Assembly: GCA_009792885.1 (NCBI GenBank)
Contig: WMCF01000012.1
Span: 10,707,514-10,771,513 of the forward strand
From: Eremophila alpestris peregrina
Taxonomy: Eukaryota > Chordata > Aves > Passeriformes > Alaudidae
Length of the DNA: 64,000 nt
Reading direction: 5' to 3'
In this document: positions 1 to 13,385 of the stretch, piece after piece
Layout: each line of letters opens with the position of its first letter
How positions within the stretch are numbered: position 1 is the first letter of the stretch
Translations under genes and position numbers: made by a program
The notes under the pieces: model-generated
Database searches by the model: none
Seen by the model: only the letters and a program-made list of their open reading frames with translations
Told to the model about the DNA's origin: nothing

Positions 1-3000
1 TATATATGCAATTAATAACACAAGCTTTTCATAGTTTGCTGACTACGCTAATTGTTTCTCAATAAATGGACCATATCCTATGAAAGTAAAGTTAGAAAAT
101 CCCAATAAATGATGTTTGTAATATTAGATAGAGGAAACCATTATAAGGAAAAAAGAACAAAACCATACTTTTGCTAAGGAAAAAACCAGATTTTCCCACA
201 TGAGTCACTGTTATCTATACTGATACAGCAGTTAAGTGCAGTTGTTTCTTTGACAGAGATTCATTAAGTGGATTATCTGTTCTTCCTGGACTTCTAAGAT
301 GTATTATATTGATAATAAGTTTTATATGCGCTTCTATAATACAAGATTTACTGTGTTTTAGTACCCACTGTTTATGTTGTTGCAGCTTGAGATATGAAAA
401 GAGAAATATAACATATTGAGCAAACTGTGTTCCTGTCACAAATCCTACCCATTCTGAAAAACCACAATAAAAAAAAGTCAAAATGCATCTTCATGTTTTC
501 CAATACTCAGTTTTAAAGCAAAAGACTGGCTGTAATTTCCAGAAAGAAACCTATGAAGAGAAAACATTAAATTATACACAACTTCTTGTAACATTTGTTA
601 CCAAGTGCATATACACACATTCACAGTAAATCATCCAGTAACACACAGAGTGTGATCGTGTAAATTTTGTGTTGTAGTGACAGATTCCCATGCAAAAATA
701 TTATGACTGAATTCAGTTCCTTAAGGGTGTAAAACTCAGAAAAGAAATGTTAAATTATTTTACACAACTCCCAGAAATCTGCTTTGAAGGAATAGATATT
801 CTGTTCTGTCCTAGAGGAGGAAATTGCTTTACAAATACAGAGTAGGCAGAACAGTACTGGCTTTATTCAGTTTGTCTCCATGATCACTTTTTATATTTAA
901 ATCCTGAACTCTCAGATAAGGAGATACAGTATAAAGGTCAGTATCTTATAAACACAGATTTTTGCTTAGCAGCTGTCAAGTCCATATGGACACTTACATT
1001 GCATAAAAATCCCACTGAAATTGCCAAAGTCAGCAAAAGCTTCCCAATAATCAGCTGGGGTCAATCTTGCCTTCAAATTAGAGAAGAGAACTGTGCGACA
1101 TTAATGATATGATATGTGATGTAAACAGAGTAAATCAACATTTTGTTTAGGCTTGGGGATTGCAAGCTAACAAAAAATTAATGAAGGATTATGAAAAATT
1201 TATTTCGAAGTAGAAATGAACCTCATAGCACTATCTTATGTTAACACTACAGAACCACTTTATGTAAGGTATGAATTGTAAGTTAATTTGAATCTTGCCA
1301 CAATCCTTGAGGCTTGGCGCCTGTTGTCCCATAAAAGATTGTATTCAAAGTAAATTTATGAGAGAAGTACAATGGAAGAAATCTCTATTGTTGTGCTGAT
1401 GCTGTAAGAGCTGGGATAGGAGGTGCCCTAAAGAAGAAACTACAGAATTGTTTCTGAAGACTTGCAGAAGTAGGTAGACAAGTGTTGTCATCTCTCGTCC
1501 AGTTGATGACACTGAGCCTTAGAAAACATTAAATAGCTATAAAGTGTTCTACACTGGAGAATACGCTGTTTTGAAGAGACAGGGAGGTTTGGGTGTCTGC
1601 TGAGAAAGTGGAAACAAGAAGGAAGGGATATTCTTCCAAAAGGAATAAACCAAACTGGTACTGACTTTTGATCAGAAATTCTCATCCAAAGTAAGAGGAT
1701 GAACCTGTGCGAGGATAGAAGAGAACAGACATTTCTTAGAAAATGAAAAGATGTGTTTGTGTGGTGAAACTCATAATTCTTTTGAAGCGGCAGCCAAAAT
1801 AGGTTGTGCTAAAAAAATAATTTAAACATCCTTTTGAAATGGACATAACTTCCTGACAGAAGGAAGAGAAGTCAGAGTCTATCAGAAAACCATCAACATA
1901 TTTTACTTTATGGTATCACAAAGTTGTCATAACAGTAACTACATACAGTCAAGACATCTTTGAAGAATTTCATCCATGCAATGCAAGCAATTCCACAAAA
2001 AGAAAAACAAAATAATTGATTGCCAATGAGGAAAGGGCATTATTAAAAAAAAAAACAAACCAATCCACAACAAAAATCATCAGTGGAAATTAATGAAAAC
2101 TCTTTGCTTCCCTAAACAGGAATTAATTGGAGGATTTTGCTAGTACCAATAAAGGTCAGTGGTTTTGTGCTGGATGCTACAACTTCAACTTTTGAATATG
2201 AGAAGTATCTCTTTTTCCTTCTGTCTCACCAGTTCTAGCATTATCTGAAGTGATAATGACTGAAATGTTACCATCTGTACCTCTTTCTGCCTTGTAATCA
2301 GATTTTAAAAGATTGTTTAAGGGATGTTAGTGAGAAATGCTGCTGAAGTAGAAGGTCCCAATCCCTGACCACAAATATACCCACCACTTCCCGTTGCTGG
2401 CACAAGAGCTTAAGCAGACATGTGGTGAGCTAGTTCAGGGAACTGATCCAATTGAAAACAGCAAAGAAAAATAAAACAATTAGTTTTCAGCTGAATCTAT
2501 TTCCTGAGATAATCCTTGAACAGCTGCACATGTGCTAGTGCCAGGATTGGCACCGGAGAGACAACAGGAATGCACAGCCCAGACACAGAGATGACTTACA
2601 GCAATCATCAAACTGCAGCTTTAGTCCACTGCCTAGGCTAGACCATGAAACCAAATAGCAGTGCTTTTCACTAATTCTTTTTCAAAATGGATGAATCGTG
2701 GACTAGATAGAAATGAAATGGTATCTCTAAAGCTGTAATTTCAAAGATCAATGTTGAACCTTCTTGGGCAAGGCAATATGAATGAAGCTTGATGTTGACC
2801 CATAGTTGCCCATATTCTAATCTTGAATGTATGACCATTCTGCTCCAAGATAGTAAGTTTTGAAAAAAAAAAAAAAAAAAAAAAAAAGGAAAAAAACCCA
2901 AAACAAATGAAAGTGGAAAAAAAAGAATATGAAAGATGCCCTGTTTACACAGACTAGAGAAACTTCTGCAGGGACTGAAGATACTAAGAAAGAAATGATT

Positions 3001-4715
3001 TAATGTATCTTTCAATATTGGTTAGAAATAATTAAAATTACACTCTCAAGATGATTATAATTACTGAAGTAAGAAAGAGATAAGATTAATCACCAAAACT
3101 TTTAAGTTCATAGTTAATACAGCATAAGAAAACCATATCACCTCCCCACCAGGTTCAAGATGTAGCACAGCTGAATTGTTTATTTGTATAGAAATTATAC
3201 TGTATTATATGATTTCTAAATGACTTGAATTTTTCTACACAGAAAAACTATTATTTTGCATATAGTACCACAGGAAATAGTTTTAAAATTTGTACTAAAT
3301 GTTACCTTTTTATTATGGTGAACATTCTGTGATGTAAATTTTCCTGTCCTATTATTTATATGCTACAACTGTCATATTTAAGAACACAGGGTTTACATAT
3401 AGTAAAATGAGGAGATTATCTCACATTTTCAGTGATTGCAACAGTAAGCAGCAATTGTAAGTTGTTCTTCAAACAAATTTATTTCCAGGAATTGTTGAAA
3501 TGATATTTTCCTTTTCATATCTAATGAGATTATTTTTTAAAGCACTCTTAAGGACTTTCTGAATACTGCATTCAATTAAATAATAAGCAATTGTAGTTCT
3601 TTATTATAGCACTTAGTATTAATTTTTAACTTCTTCTGTCAAGACTTTTAAAATACAATGAAAATGTATAAGGTTTCCATGTACCCTGCAGTAACATGTT
3701 ACCATGAAACTAACATTTGAAAGTCATCTTGAGTAGTTTTTTTTGCACTTCCAGTGTCCATACAAACCCTCAAATGCAACTAATGTGTGGTCTCTAAAAA
3801 AATAAGAGCAACACAGGCTTTTACTCCACCATGCTTGCAAACTGTTGGAGGATTTTAAGCAAGGACTAGTGACACAACAGACCAAAAAAAAAAACTGTGT
3901 CTGTGATCCCTCTGGGAGCTGCTAATCTTTGGATCACCGACATGATCCCCTACAGCTCATCTACAGAAACACTTCTTTACTGATGGTTCATTGCATACTT
4001 GATCCATGTATTTTTGACATAGACAATATTTTGGCATTAAAGTAACAGCTATAATTTACTACGTTTAATGGATGGCTCCCTATGCCCCTTTAGCCACAAA
4101 TTACTGACCTGAGAGGGTGTTACTCTGCACTATAGCAATACCTATATACTCCACGGGTTACTGACAAGGTGGCTGGTAAATGATTACTGTCTTCCAGTTA
4201 AATTCCTTCATGCTCTTTTAGACCATCATTCACAATTTATCAAAGTGGTATTGTTGACAGGAGGAAAATACAATGTCCTGAAACTGCTACATTGGGAGAG
4301 ATACAAAGCACTGCAAACCCTTTTATCTCATGTAAAATTAAAGCAGTGGACTGAACCCTCTTTGGAGCTTTTGCTGTATGTGCCCTGTCAACATTATACA
4401 GAAGATTTAAATAATAATCTAAGGATCTTTAAACTGCAGGAAAGAGAGATGTTTGTGTAAATTAAAACAAGTCCAAGCTGTATCATTCACTTATTACTTC
4501 CATGGAATGTGTCCATGGAATCTGACTGACACACATCCTTTTAAAAAGAGAACAGGATTTTATGAGCAAAGGAGCCACCTCACCAATGAAGTCATTTTAC
4601 ACCATTTTAAATCATGGTTTTAATATTATACAAACCTGGCACCATATCAGAGAGAAGTCCTGGGAAACAGCAAGCATGACATTAAAAATTTGAATAGAAA
4701 AGTGGGGAAAATTAC
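1..4715 (-). other. PTPRD: Intron (3' end of window)
   Basis: AT-rich intron. Apart from the poly(A) run and a small duplication at about 4499-4522 (tccatggaatgtg), I recognise nothing. No exon for the start of the D1 phosphatase domain is visible. Confidence 0.8.
2863..2887. repeat. Poly(A) tract of 25 bases
   Basis: A run of 25 A followed by further A-rich sequence. No polyadenylation signal or coding remnant precedes it, so I do not read it as a retrocopy tail. A similar run of 18 A lies at 5908-5925. Confidence 0.8.
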
Positions 4716-4813
4716 CTCGTACTCCTGTGAGAACTTCAAATTGTCATTTGCTTTCAATCTTTCAATGTGATCTGCAAGTTCCAAGATAGGTATTGGTGGA
4801 TGACTGGCCATAC
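4716..4813 (-). CDS. PTPRD: PTPRD exon: wedge region before D1
   Basis: This 98-nt exon encodes the end of a Gly codon, then MASHPPIPILELADHIERLK and on to KFSQEYE. This is the helix-turn-helix 'wedge' that precedes the membrane-proximal phosphatase domain. The acceptor is ctacag and the donor gtaatt. It is the 3'-most PTPRD exon in the window. The next exon (starting SIDPGQQFTWEH in mammals) was not found in bases 1-4715, so it lies beyond the left edge. Confidence 0.95.
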
Positions 4814-5460
4814 CTGTAGAACAAGAAAGAAGAACAAAATTTGAAGTAAACTACAGTGATGACATTGCCACAAAATTTAGAAAATGCAGTAGTTAGAATG
4901 TCTATAAATGTGTAAGTAGTAAAGATGTCATATGTGAGAGCAGGCAAATAGTTTGGTTACTCAAAGCAGGACATGCTCTGCATAGATAGATGAGCTCTGA
5001 AGCCAAATTAAAAGAAGTCACCAAATATATTCCCAAAGCTAACATTCCTAGTGTAGAGGAAAGAGCTGCTCTCATACGAGTCAATGAGTTTAGCTAGGCA
5101 TGGAAAAATGAAACAGTTAGACCTGATGTTGACCTCTGCTTTGAGTAATGACTCTTAATGTAATTTCAAACTCCTTCTACTGCAATGCATGAAATGAAAA
5201 CTCTGTTGAATTAGATGAGGAAATGTGAGCTGAGAAACAGACACTGAAAGAGCCCTAAAGGGGAAACAATAGTGTTTTGACATAAAACAAAGTGACTTAT
5301 GCATAATCAAGAAAAATGAACTTGAATAATGAAGGTTACCAGGGTAACCAGAGACACCTGAACCTGCAAAGGCAATGGTAAAAAACAAAAGAAACCTAAA
5401 CCAACATAAAACTAACTTATAAAATAAAGCATAAAATAATGAAATGGAAAGATTGGAGAT

Positions 5461-5484
5461 TAATAATAATAATAGTAATAATAA
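5461..5484. repeat. (TAA)n trinucleotide repeat
   Basis: About eight taa units with one tag interruption. Confidence 0.85.
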
Positions 5485-8400
5485 TGCATCAAGGTATAGA
5501 AGACTGACTGTGTACTCTAAATAAGAAATACTTAGGTATTTTACAGAATTCTGAGGTGACTGACATGCAGCTATGAATGACTAGAACAACATGCATCACT
5601 GCTTTAAGACAACAGTCACTGAAGACAACATTAGACATAAGACAATTAGAACTTCAAAAATGTTTTCACTAGTAGCAGATTGTAGACGCAGGGGTTGTAC
5701 GGTTTGGCTGGACACACACGCTGACTGCACTAGTACCTTAAAATATGCTTAATCTGAAACCCCATTGATCAACCCCTAAAAGTACCTACAATCTACTTCA
5801 GGTGTAAACATCTTTGTCCACTGATGAAGATACTAAGTGAAAAAGAAGAAGAGCTTGGAATTGGAAGTACAGATGGGTGTGTAAGGGGATACAGGAACAG
5901 CAAGGCCAAAAAAAAAAAAAAAAAAGACAGAAAAGATGTGGGGTCGACTAGAACAATCTGCCAGCTTAAGCTTTGACAGGCAAAACTTTATGAGCATATT
6001 TATTTCAAGCTATTAGTCTTCATGAGCTTTCTCCAAAATGCTTGCATTCTTCTCTTCGTACTTTATACTATCACATCTAAAATGAAAGTGAGGTTTCAAT
6101 AGCTTAGGGAAGAAATCAGAGCTGGCAAGAAAAAGTTAAGCTAGTGAACCCCAGAATCTCTTGAAATTACGGAGGGAAAACATTGATGACTCAAGGGGGC
6201 TCAAGCTGGAAGGCATGTTGCACAATGCAGTTTGCTTTGTCACCGAGACTTTCAAGAGCATGCCTAGCTGACTTGCATTTCCTTTAAACATAACTGAAAA
6301 TGACCATGTGGCTACAACACAGTCACACTATAGTATGTGTTTTAATTATTTTAATTATTTTAATTTTGCTTTTAATTCTAGTTTTCTTTTGGATTCTTTG
6401 ACATTTCAAGTATCATCATAGACTCCAAAATAATGTCCAGCAGCACTGGCCCTAATTGTTCTGACCCTATATATATATTTTAGGGAATCTTCATAGCACA
6501 TCTGTGATGGTAAGACACTAAGGCAAGTTGTCAGTCAACTAACAAAGCAGAATATTCAGATCAGTGGGGAGATTCCTTAAAAATGTCAATTTAAAAATTA
6601 GTGTCTAAGTAAATTTATTTGCTGCAGTTCTGCTTCTCTCCCATTTTCTTACAAATTTTACTTAGGACTTTGCTATTCTCAAAATGAGTGTGGGTGACAG
6701 TCATCTAATAATTAGACGGATTGATCCAGATCAAGCACCCCTATGGAAAATATGCGGGTGAAAAGGCACAAGAGAACTCTAGATTGATCCAGAAATGGAG
6801 GTGGACTGATGTACATCTAAAACAGTGCTTGAACAGAGAAAATAATAGAGACAAAGATGTTTAGACCTTTTCGAGCGAATCGTGGGAGAGAGTTATTATC
6901 ATATAAGGACTGAGTGGTAGTTTGGCTAGAGAGGGAGGACACAGAGCCAATCAGGGAGGCGTAGGGGACTGAATTACTGCTCAAAGCTGTAAAAAGTAAA
7001 AGCCAATCGGAAATGGGAAACAAATTAGTAACAGCAGCAGACCATCATAATCAATCAATCTTGTACATACAGGCACTTCAGACATGCACAAAAACAGCGT
7101 CTGGTAACTCAGCTGAGATATTTAAAGGTGCAGTTACCCTACTGCCAATATAACGGTCATAAACCCAGTGAGTATGAGACTCACTCATCACACAATGCAC
7201 CTGACTAAATCACCAGCATCACAAACACAAATCACAATAATTAACTTACTGTGAAGGAATATTTTCTAAAGATGCTGAACACCCATTCTTTTTTTAAATG
7301 ATTTTTTCTCTATATGCTTCTCTACACGACACTTGACATTTCCAATGGGAGATTTCATATTAAACATTTGTGCAAATAAGAAATTTGAAGGTAAATTTTT
7401 CTAAGGTAAAAAGAGGAACTACTTACAACTTCAGAAACTGACAAATTTTAACTACATTTAAACCCTTCCTCTATGTCTAATTTTCAGCAATTACACTTTG
7501 AAAAAATTTCCTCAAATAATATCTGGCAGTTAACTTATGAAATAATTGTATTTGGTCTATTTTCATATTTTAAATATACAAAATGTGCTCTACTGATATG
7601 ATAGCAGTAGCTATTTTTTAAAAGAACTGCTGGAGGGCTTTTGTTATGTAATCAGTCTGTGAATCATAACAGAATATGCTATGAATGAACATCCTAAGAT
7701 GTCATCACACCTCATGCAAAAGCATGAGGCTTCTATTGAGCAGGTGTAGAACTTGACTCAAAAGATCCCACTTAAAATACAGCTAAACTCACTTCTTTTT
7801 GTGGTTACAAATAGGAAAATACACTTATTTGATGACACACTCCCACACCGATCAACATATGTCATGACAACACAAAAACTTAAAGACAAAATACAGCTAA
7901 ATTACAACAGATCCTGTGACATGCTAAAAATTCAAAAGAAATACCATGCTAAAAACATGCTTTCAAATTCTCTTTAAAATAGGGTATCTCTTTTTTTTTT
8001 CTTTTCTTAAAAAAAACAACAAAAAAAAAGAGAGTGATAAAACCACCTGAAAACTCAAAGAAAGAAAAATCCCCACAATCATCACATGCAAAACACACTT
8101 GAAATTGTGCCCACTAAAAAAACTTTTATTTCCAGATTTGGTAGAAGGTTGCCAAATGTAATTGATCTTATGCAGCCTAGCAGTAACCTCTTTATATGAA
8201 TTAAATAACAGTATATGGTCTGATTACAGTGTAGAATTATCCTCTGGTTAATCTGTGGTAAATACATGACAAAGGAACATTAAATACTATTTTTGCCACA
8301 AATTTCAAGGAAAAAACTAAGAGAGCAAGGTTAGAAATCACCTCCATATTAACAGACATTAAACCTGTTAATTATATTCCTTTATCCCAGCTAATCAAGT

Positions 8401-11400
8401 GGGTGTTTTAGGCTTGTCATTACTGCATTAAATTAGGATTTTGTTTGTTAGAGTTTTATGAGAAGGGCTTTTAGAACATTTATGAAACACACATTTATTT
8501 ACCAGTTGGGAACTGTAGGTTGACATTCCCACAATAAACAAGAACAAAGTTAGAAATTAAAGCGCAAATCTGCTCTTTCACTTCTACGTGACATGAAAAT
8601 GTGACACATGATTGTCACAGAAATTTCTTTAGGAAATGAGTGGTACTTTAGGTCTAATTGAATTAATTGTCTGTGACTCTACAAACTCTTCATTTTTATT
8701 TAATAACACAGAACCCTCTTCTGCATACCAATCTATGTTGATTAAGATATTTTTTATGGAAAAAGGAAGGAATCAGTAACAGTAGTTGTTGAGAGTTATC
8801 CTTATCAAAAAGATAGAAAAAAATACCTACTTTAAATTCAGACATGGAAAATGAAAAAAAGAATGACCCTGATTCAGTAGGAATTCAGCATTCATGAAAA
8901 TTTATCAGGAATGCCTTTAGTATATGACAGAAAAGTTACTGTTACTTTAAAATTTCATTTTTACAGAGCCAGAGCTAGGCCAGAGCATGAAATTACGAAG
9001 ACAAATGTACAAGACAATCTCTAGAGAAATATATCATTCTGCAACAGCTATTCTAAAATAATTGCAAATGCATATATAATATTGCAAAGTTATGCCACTT
9101 TTATTCCCGAATATTTTATCTTCAAAACTTGATCAATTATTCTGGAATGAAAACAGTTTCTATTTTTCTGCAACAAAGATCAAACTTTCACAAGGAGCCA
9201 TAGCCTCCATAGCAGAAGCACCATCTCTGAGTGACATAGTGAGAAAAGGCGAAACCTAATTTTCAGATCCTGATCTAAAAATATCAAATACAATAAGATG
9301 TCACAAAAACTATGGTCTAAAATACAGTGGGGGGAAAAGGGGATAACTCTTGTGAAGAGTTCATCTCTTAGCAAAGCAGATTCTGGGTTCCTCCAAGCTT
9401 CACAGCAATGAAATGGGGTATCAGAGAAGTGATTGCATCAGAAGCTGTACCTCTCTTAGTTGTCTAAATCTTCCACATGACACATGTTCATAGGAAGAGC
9501 TATATGTATGACAACTCACTATGAGAAAGCATTTTACTCTGTTTTTGCCATTGAGACAAAGCAGAGAGTACTTCCTCCAGCATTGTCATGATTCTCCTAA
9601 ACATAAACTGCACAAAGAAATTTCTGCTGTCTTGCAAAGCAGGTAACTAAATCCAGGCAATACTTTTTCCACCTTTTTTTTTTTTCTTTTTTGCATCCTT
9701 TTCCTCTGAATATTTTTCATGCTTTTTCCTGCTTTATCATGGAAATAAGTTTGTGGAAATTCCTTCGTAACTCAGGGAATAAGTGTTTAGTAAGCACTTA
9801 TCTAATTAAAAAAAGTCTTTAACTTAGAGCTGTAATAACTCTATTTATTTTTCTTGTATTTCAAAGCATCTTATTTAGTTCATAAAATATAATGAGATAA
9901 TTGTTTAATTGGCATCCAATTACAAAAATTACTTGTAAGTGTGACACATTTTATAGTTAAATGAGGATTAAAAGATCAGTCACTTTTGAGGCATGACTCA
10001 ATTTAGTTCTCTGGCTGATTGGCAGATTGAAGTCTGCCTGAGCCTTGGATCTCTCAAAACCCACTCAAACTACTTAATTTCAGTTAATTTTCCTCTGCAC
10101 AACCCGGCTGCCTTATTTGATGAAACCTTTTGTGAGGCTTAATTATTACCCCTTCTCTACCTTAACTCTCCCGTGTGGCATAGAGAGCGCTAAAATTTGT
10201 GCACCAGGTTAATGATTTTAATTCTGTGTTTCATAGGAAACTTGTAGAAAGCTAAGAATGTGATAGACTTTTCTTCAGCCATTCCAGTTATGGAAGAATA
10301 ACAGACCTAAAAATGAAATCCTACTGAGAGATCGGGTATTTTCATGTTTACTCAAAGAGAACTTGGCACTGCTGTGACCTACTCACTGGCATATGGGCTT
10401 ATCTAACACATACACATTTTTGGATAACACACATGGATCTGGGATCTTGTTCTCAGATAGGAGAACTGTGGGCTATTCCAAATGTCAAGGCAATGCATGA
10501 AATTTGCCTGTGGAGTTACTCCACCCAATGAGGAGGGAAGACAAAAATAAATTTGATTCTTTCTGAGCTAGGTAAGAGAGGAAACTCCTTAGGTTAGAGA
10601 TATTTAGATCTCTTTAGATTATTAAGGAATGTAGACAATAAAAAGTGAAAGGAAAGCAAGAAATTTCCTGTGTCAGTAGTTTAGACTGTGAAATTTTATA
10701 ACAGCTTCATGCTGAATTGACAATTTTATGACAACTACAACATGTTTGTGCTAAAATGGTTCTCTAAATATCACCAAAGATAAAATATTGCTTTCTCATA
10801 TTTTCATCAAAAGTCTATGCCTAATCACCTGTAGTGGGATTAATTTAAATTTTGGTTAGAAATTCAAATTTACCCAAGGACTTAGCTTTCAAATTATTTT
10901 GACATCTGTATCTGATCATGCCTTTCCTTATATCAAATATATGATTGATAGCGTTTTTGGAATGAGGATGTTTAGAAACCTTTTGAAGTTTATGACAACC
11001 CATAATTTTATAGGACAGTCTCATTCACTTCTCCAAGTGAAAACTGCCAGCCCAGACATGTCAATGTAATTTAGAAATTTTTTCTCTAACTCTTCTGTAC
11101 ATTGTGGATTCATTCAAAACTTATTTCCTCTCCCACTGGAAGCAGGTGGTCTGCCTGGAAAGCTGCAAGCAAACTGTAGATGCTTTTATTATCTAAAGAA
11201 ATAAATAATTAGAATATCAACTGTGTCAAACCATCTACTTCAATGCATTTGTACAGAAAGGACATTCACCACTTTTGTCCTTTGTTTTAACTGTAGACAG
11301 TGTTGAGAAATGCCTCATTTTATGACAGTGACAGCAGATTTCTCAGTTAAAGGAACCCAACACATAACCACATCAGCCTTACCCACTTCCCTCAGTTGCC

Positions 11401-12329
11401 TCCTTTGCAGTACCCCCCATATAGTTCTGCTACCTTGCAGAAAATAAAACTCATACATTTGAAAGTGAAAGAACAACAAACCCAACAAAGCTGATACCCT
11501 GAATGTACAGCCCTTCTATAGTTTCTCTATTTACAAATTAAAAAAAAATTATTGCATGTAATTTGATTCTGTGTTGCTGGTTGGCAGATGGATAAATATT
11601 CCAGCAGGATCTAAACAACCTTAAATTTAGTCAGATTTTAATGACATGGTAGCCCTAATGGAAGTTAATGTCAGTTAAGTGAAATTCTGCTTTTACTATC
11701 AAAAGAACTGTACCTTGATTTCACTGTGACTGTTTACGTATTAAGAACATGTTAATTAGACAGTGTAAAAGCATAAGACAAATCTACTAAGGTAAGATTT
11801 TCCTCCTTGATACTTGAGTAGTATAATGGCCTGGCCTGTGTCTAGGGATTTTAAGTGGTACAATAATAGGAAAAAGATCATCATTTGATGTACTGTATTC
11901 TTTAATAATAATGGTAGTACTCCAATCTGTGAAAAGGATTACAGCAAGGAAGAGGAGTTCCTAGAAGAAACAGATCGCAGATGTTCTGCTCAAATAGCTT
12001 CACAGAAAACTGCAGACTTCACAGATAAACTATAGCCCTGAAAGAAAAAGTATGCCTTAAATCCTTTCCAGTCCTTTTCAGATCAATGAGGTGGAATTAC
12101 AGTGTCTACGAGTGCCACAAATTCTGCTATTTCTTAATAACTTTACCTCCTCAATGTAAATTAAGAATTAATTACAATAAATTAATTTTATATGTTAGCA
12201 CTTGGCAGCAGGGTTTTTTTCCCCTCATGTTTCATTTTAATTATGATGAATACTAAATAGATAGGTAAGATTATGCATCTAAATAAATAGAGCACAGAAA
12301 ATTAGGCTTATATATCTAGATATTATTCC

Positions 12330-13385
12330 ATTATTTATTGGATGAAGAGGGAAACATAGTGACGATTGATGAGGTAAAGGCTGAGGTAATGAATGCCTTC
12401 TTTGCCTCAATTTTTAATAGCAGTATCAACTGCTGTGTGGGTATCCAGCCCCCTGAGCTGGAAGACAAAGATGGGGAGCAGAACGAAGTCCCCCTAATCC
12501 TGGAAAAAAATGGTCAGTGACCTGCTACACCACTTACATGTACAACTGTGTGGGACTGGATGGGATACACCCAAGGGTAGCAGGGGGTTGAATACAGCAC
12601 TCACTTCTTCCCTCATGTACCAGCAGTCCTGCTTAACTGGGAATGATCTAGTTGACTGGAGGTTTCCAAATAGGACATCTATCAACAGGAAGGGCAGGAA
12701 GGAGGATCCAGGAAACTACAGGCCTGTCAGTGTGGCCTTAATGTTGGGGAAGGTCACTGAGCAGGTCATCCTGCAGAAATGCAAATGGACCAGACATCCT
12801 GGCCTGGATCAGCAATAGTGTGGGCAGCAGGAGCAGGGCAGGGATTGTTCCCTGTACTCAGCACTGGTGACGGCACACCTCAAATCCTGTGTTCAGTTTT
12901 GGGCCCTCACTCCAAGAAAGACACTGAGGTACTGGAACATGTCTGGAGAAGGGCAGTGGAGCTGGAGAAGGGTCTGGAGCAGAAGTCCTGTGAGGAGCAG
13001 CTGAGGGAGCTGGGGTGTTTAGCCTGGAGGAAAGGAGCTCAGGGCAGACCCTACTGCTCTCTACAACTGCCTGGAAGAAGCCAGGGAGGGACAGTCTCTT
13101 TTCCCAAGGTAACAAGTGATATGGGAAGCAGAAATTGCCTCAAGGTGCTCTGGGGAGGTTCCCGTTAGATATTAGGAAAAAATTCTCCATGATGAAAGGT
13201 TCATCAGGAATTGGAACAGGCTGTACAGGAAAGTGGTGGATTCAATGGCCCTGGAGCACTCAGAAAACATGTGGGTGGCACTTCAGGACATGGTTTATTG
13301 TTGAACATAAGGTGCTTTGTTAATGGTTGGAGTTAATGATTTTAGAGATCTTTTCCAAAAGAAAGAACTCTGTGATTCTAGTAAG
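12330..13385 (+). mobile_element. CR1 LINE, internally deleted, sense strand
   Basis: A degraded CR1 retrotransposon. The 5' part (12338-12520) encodes the CR1 ORF2 linker (EEGNIVTIDEVKAEVMNAFF). After a frame change, 12520-12770 encodes SDLLHHL and the start of the reverse transcriptase (KEDPGNYRPVSV). Sequence then jumps to the 3' region at about 12840-13385 (VEHVWRRAVE-like and RTSCEEQLRE-like decayed coding, then a typical CR1 3' end finishing tctgtgattcta). The catalytic reverse transcriptase core is missing, so it is an inactive copy. It is the longest repeat in the window. Confidence 0.88.

Noticed and set aside
2600..2900. Poly(A) run as the tail of a processed pseudogene
   Set aside because: There is no polyadenylation signal, no recognisable coding remnant and no target-site duplication next to it.
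1..4715. Next PTPRD exon (start of phosphatase domain D1)
   Set aside because: No reading of SIDPGQQFTWEH or similar is present on the minus strand. It must lie to the left of the window.
12510..13168. Several 85-129 codon open frames as possible genes
   Set aside because: The peptides contain CR1 reverse transcriptase and 3' region signatures, with frame changes, so they are transposon remnants.
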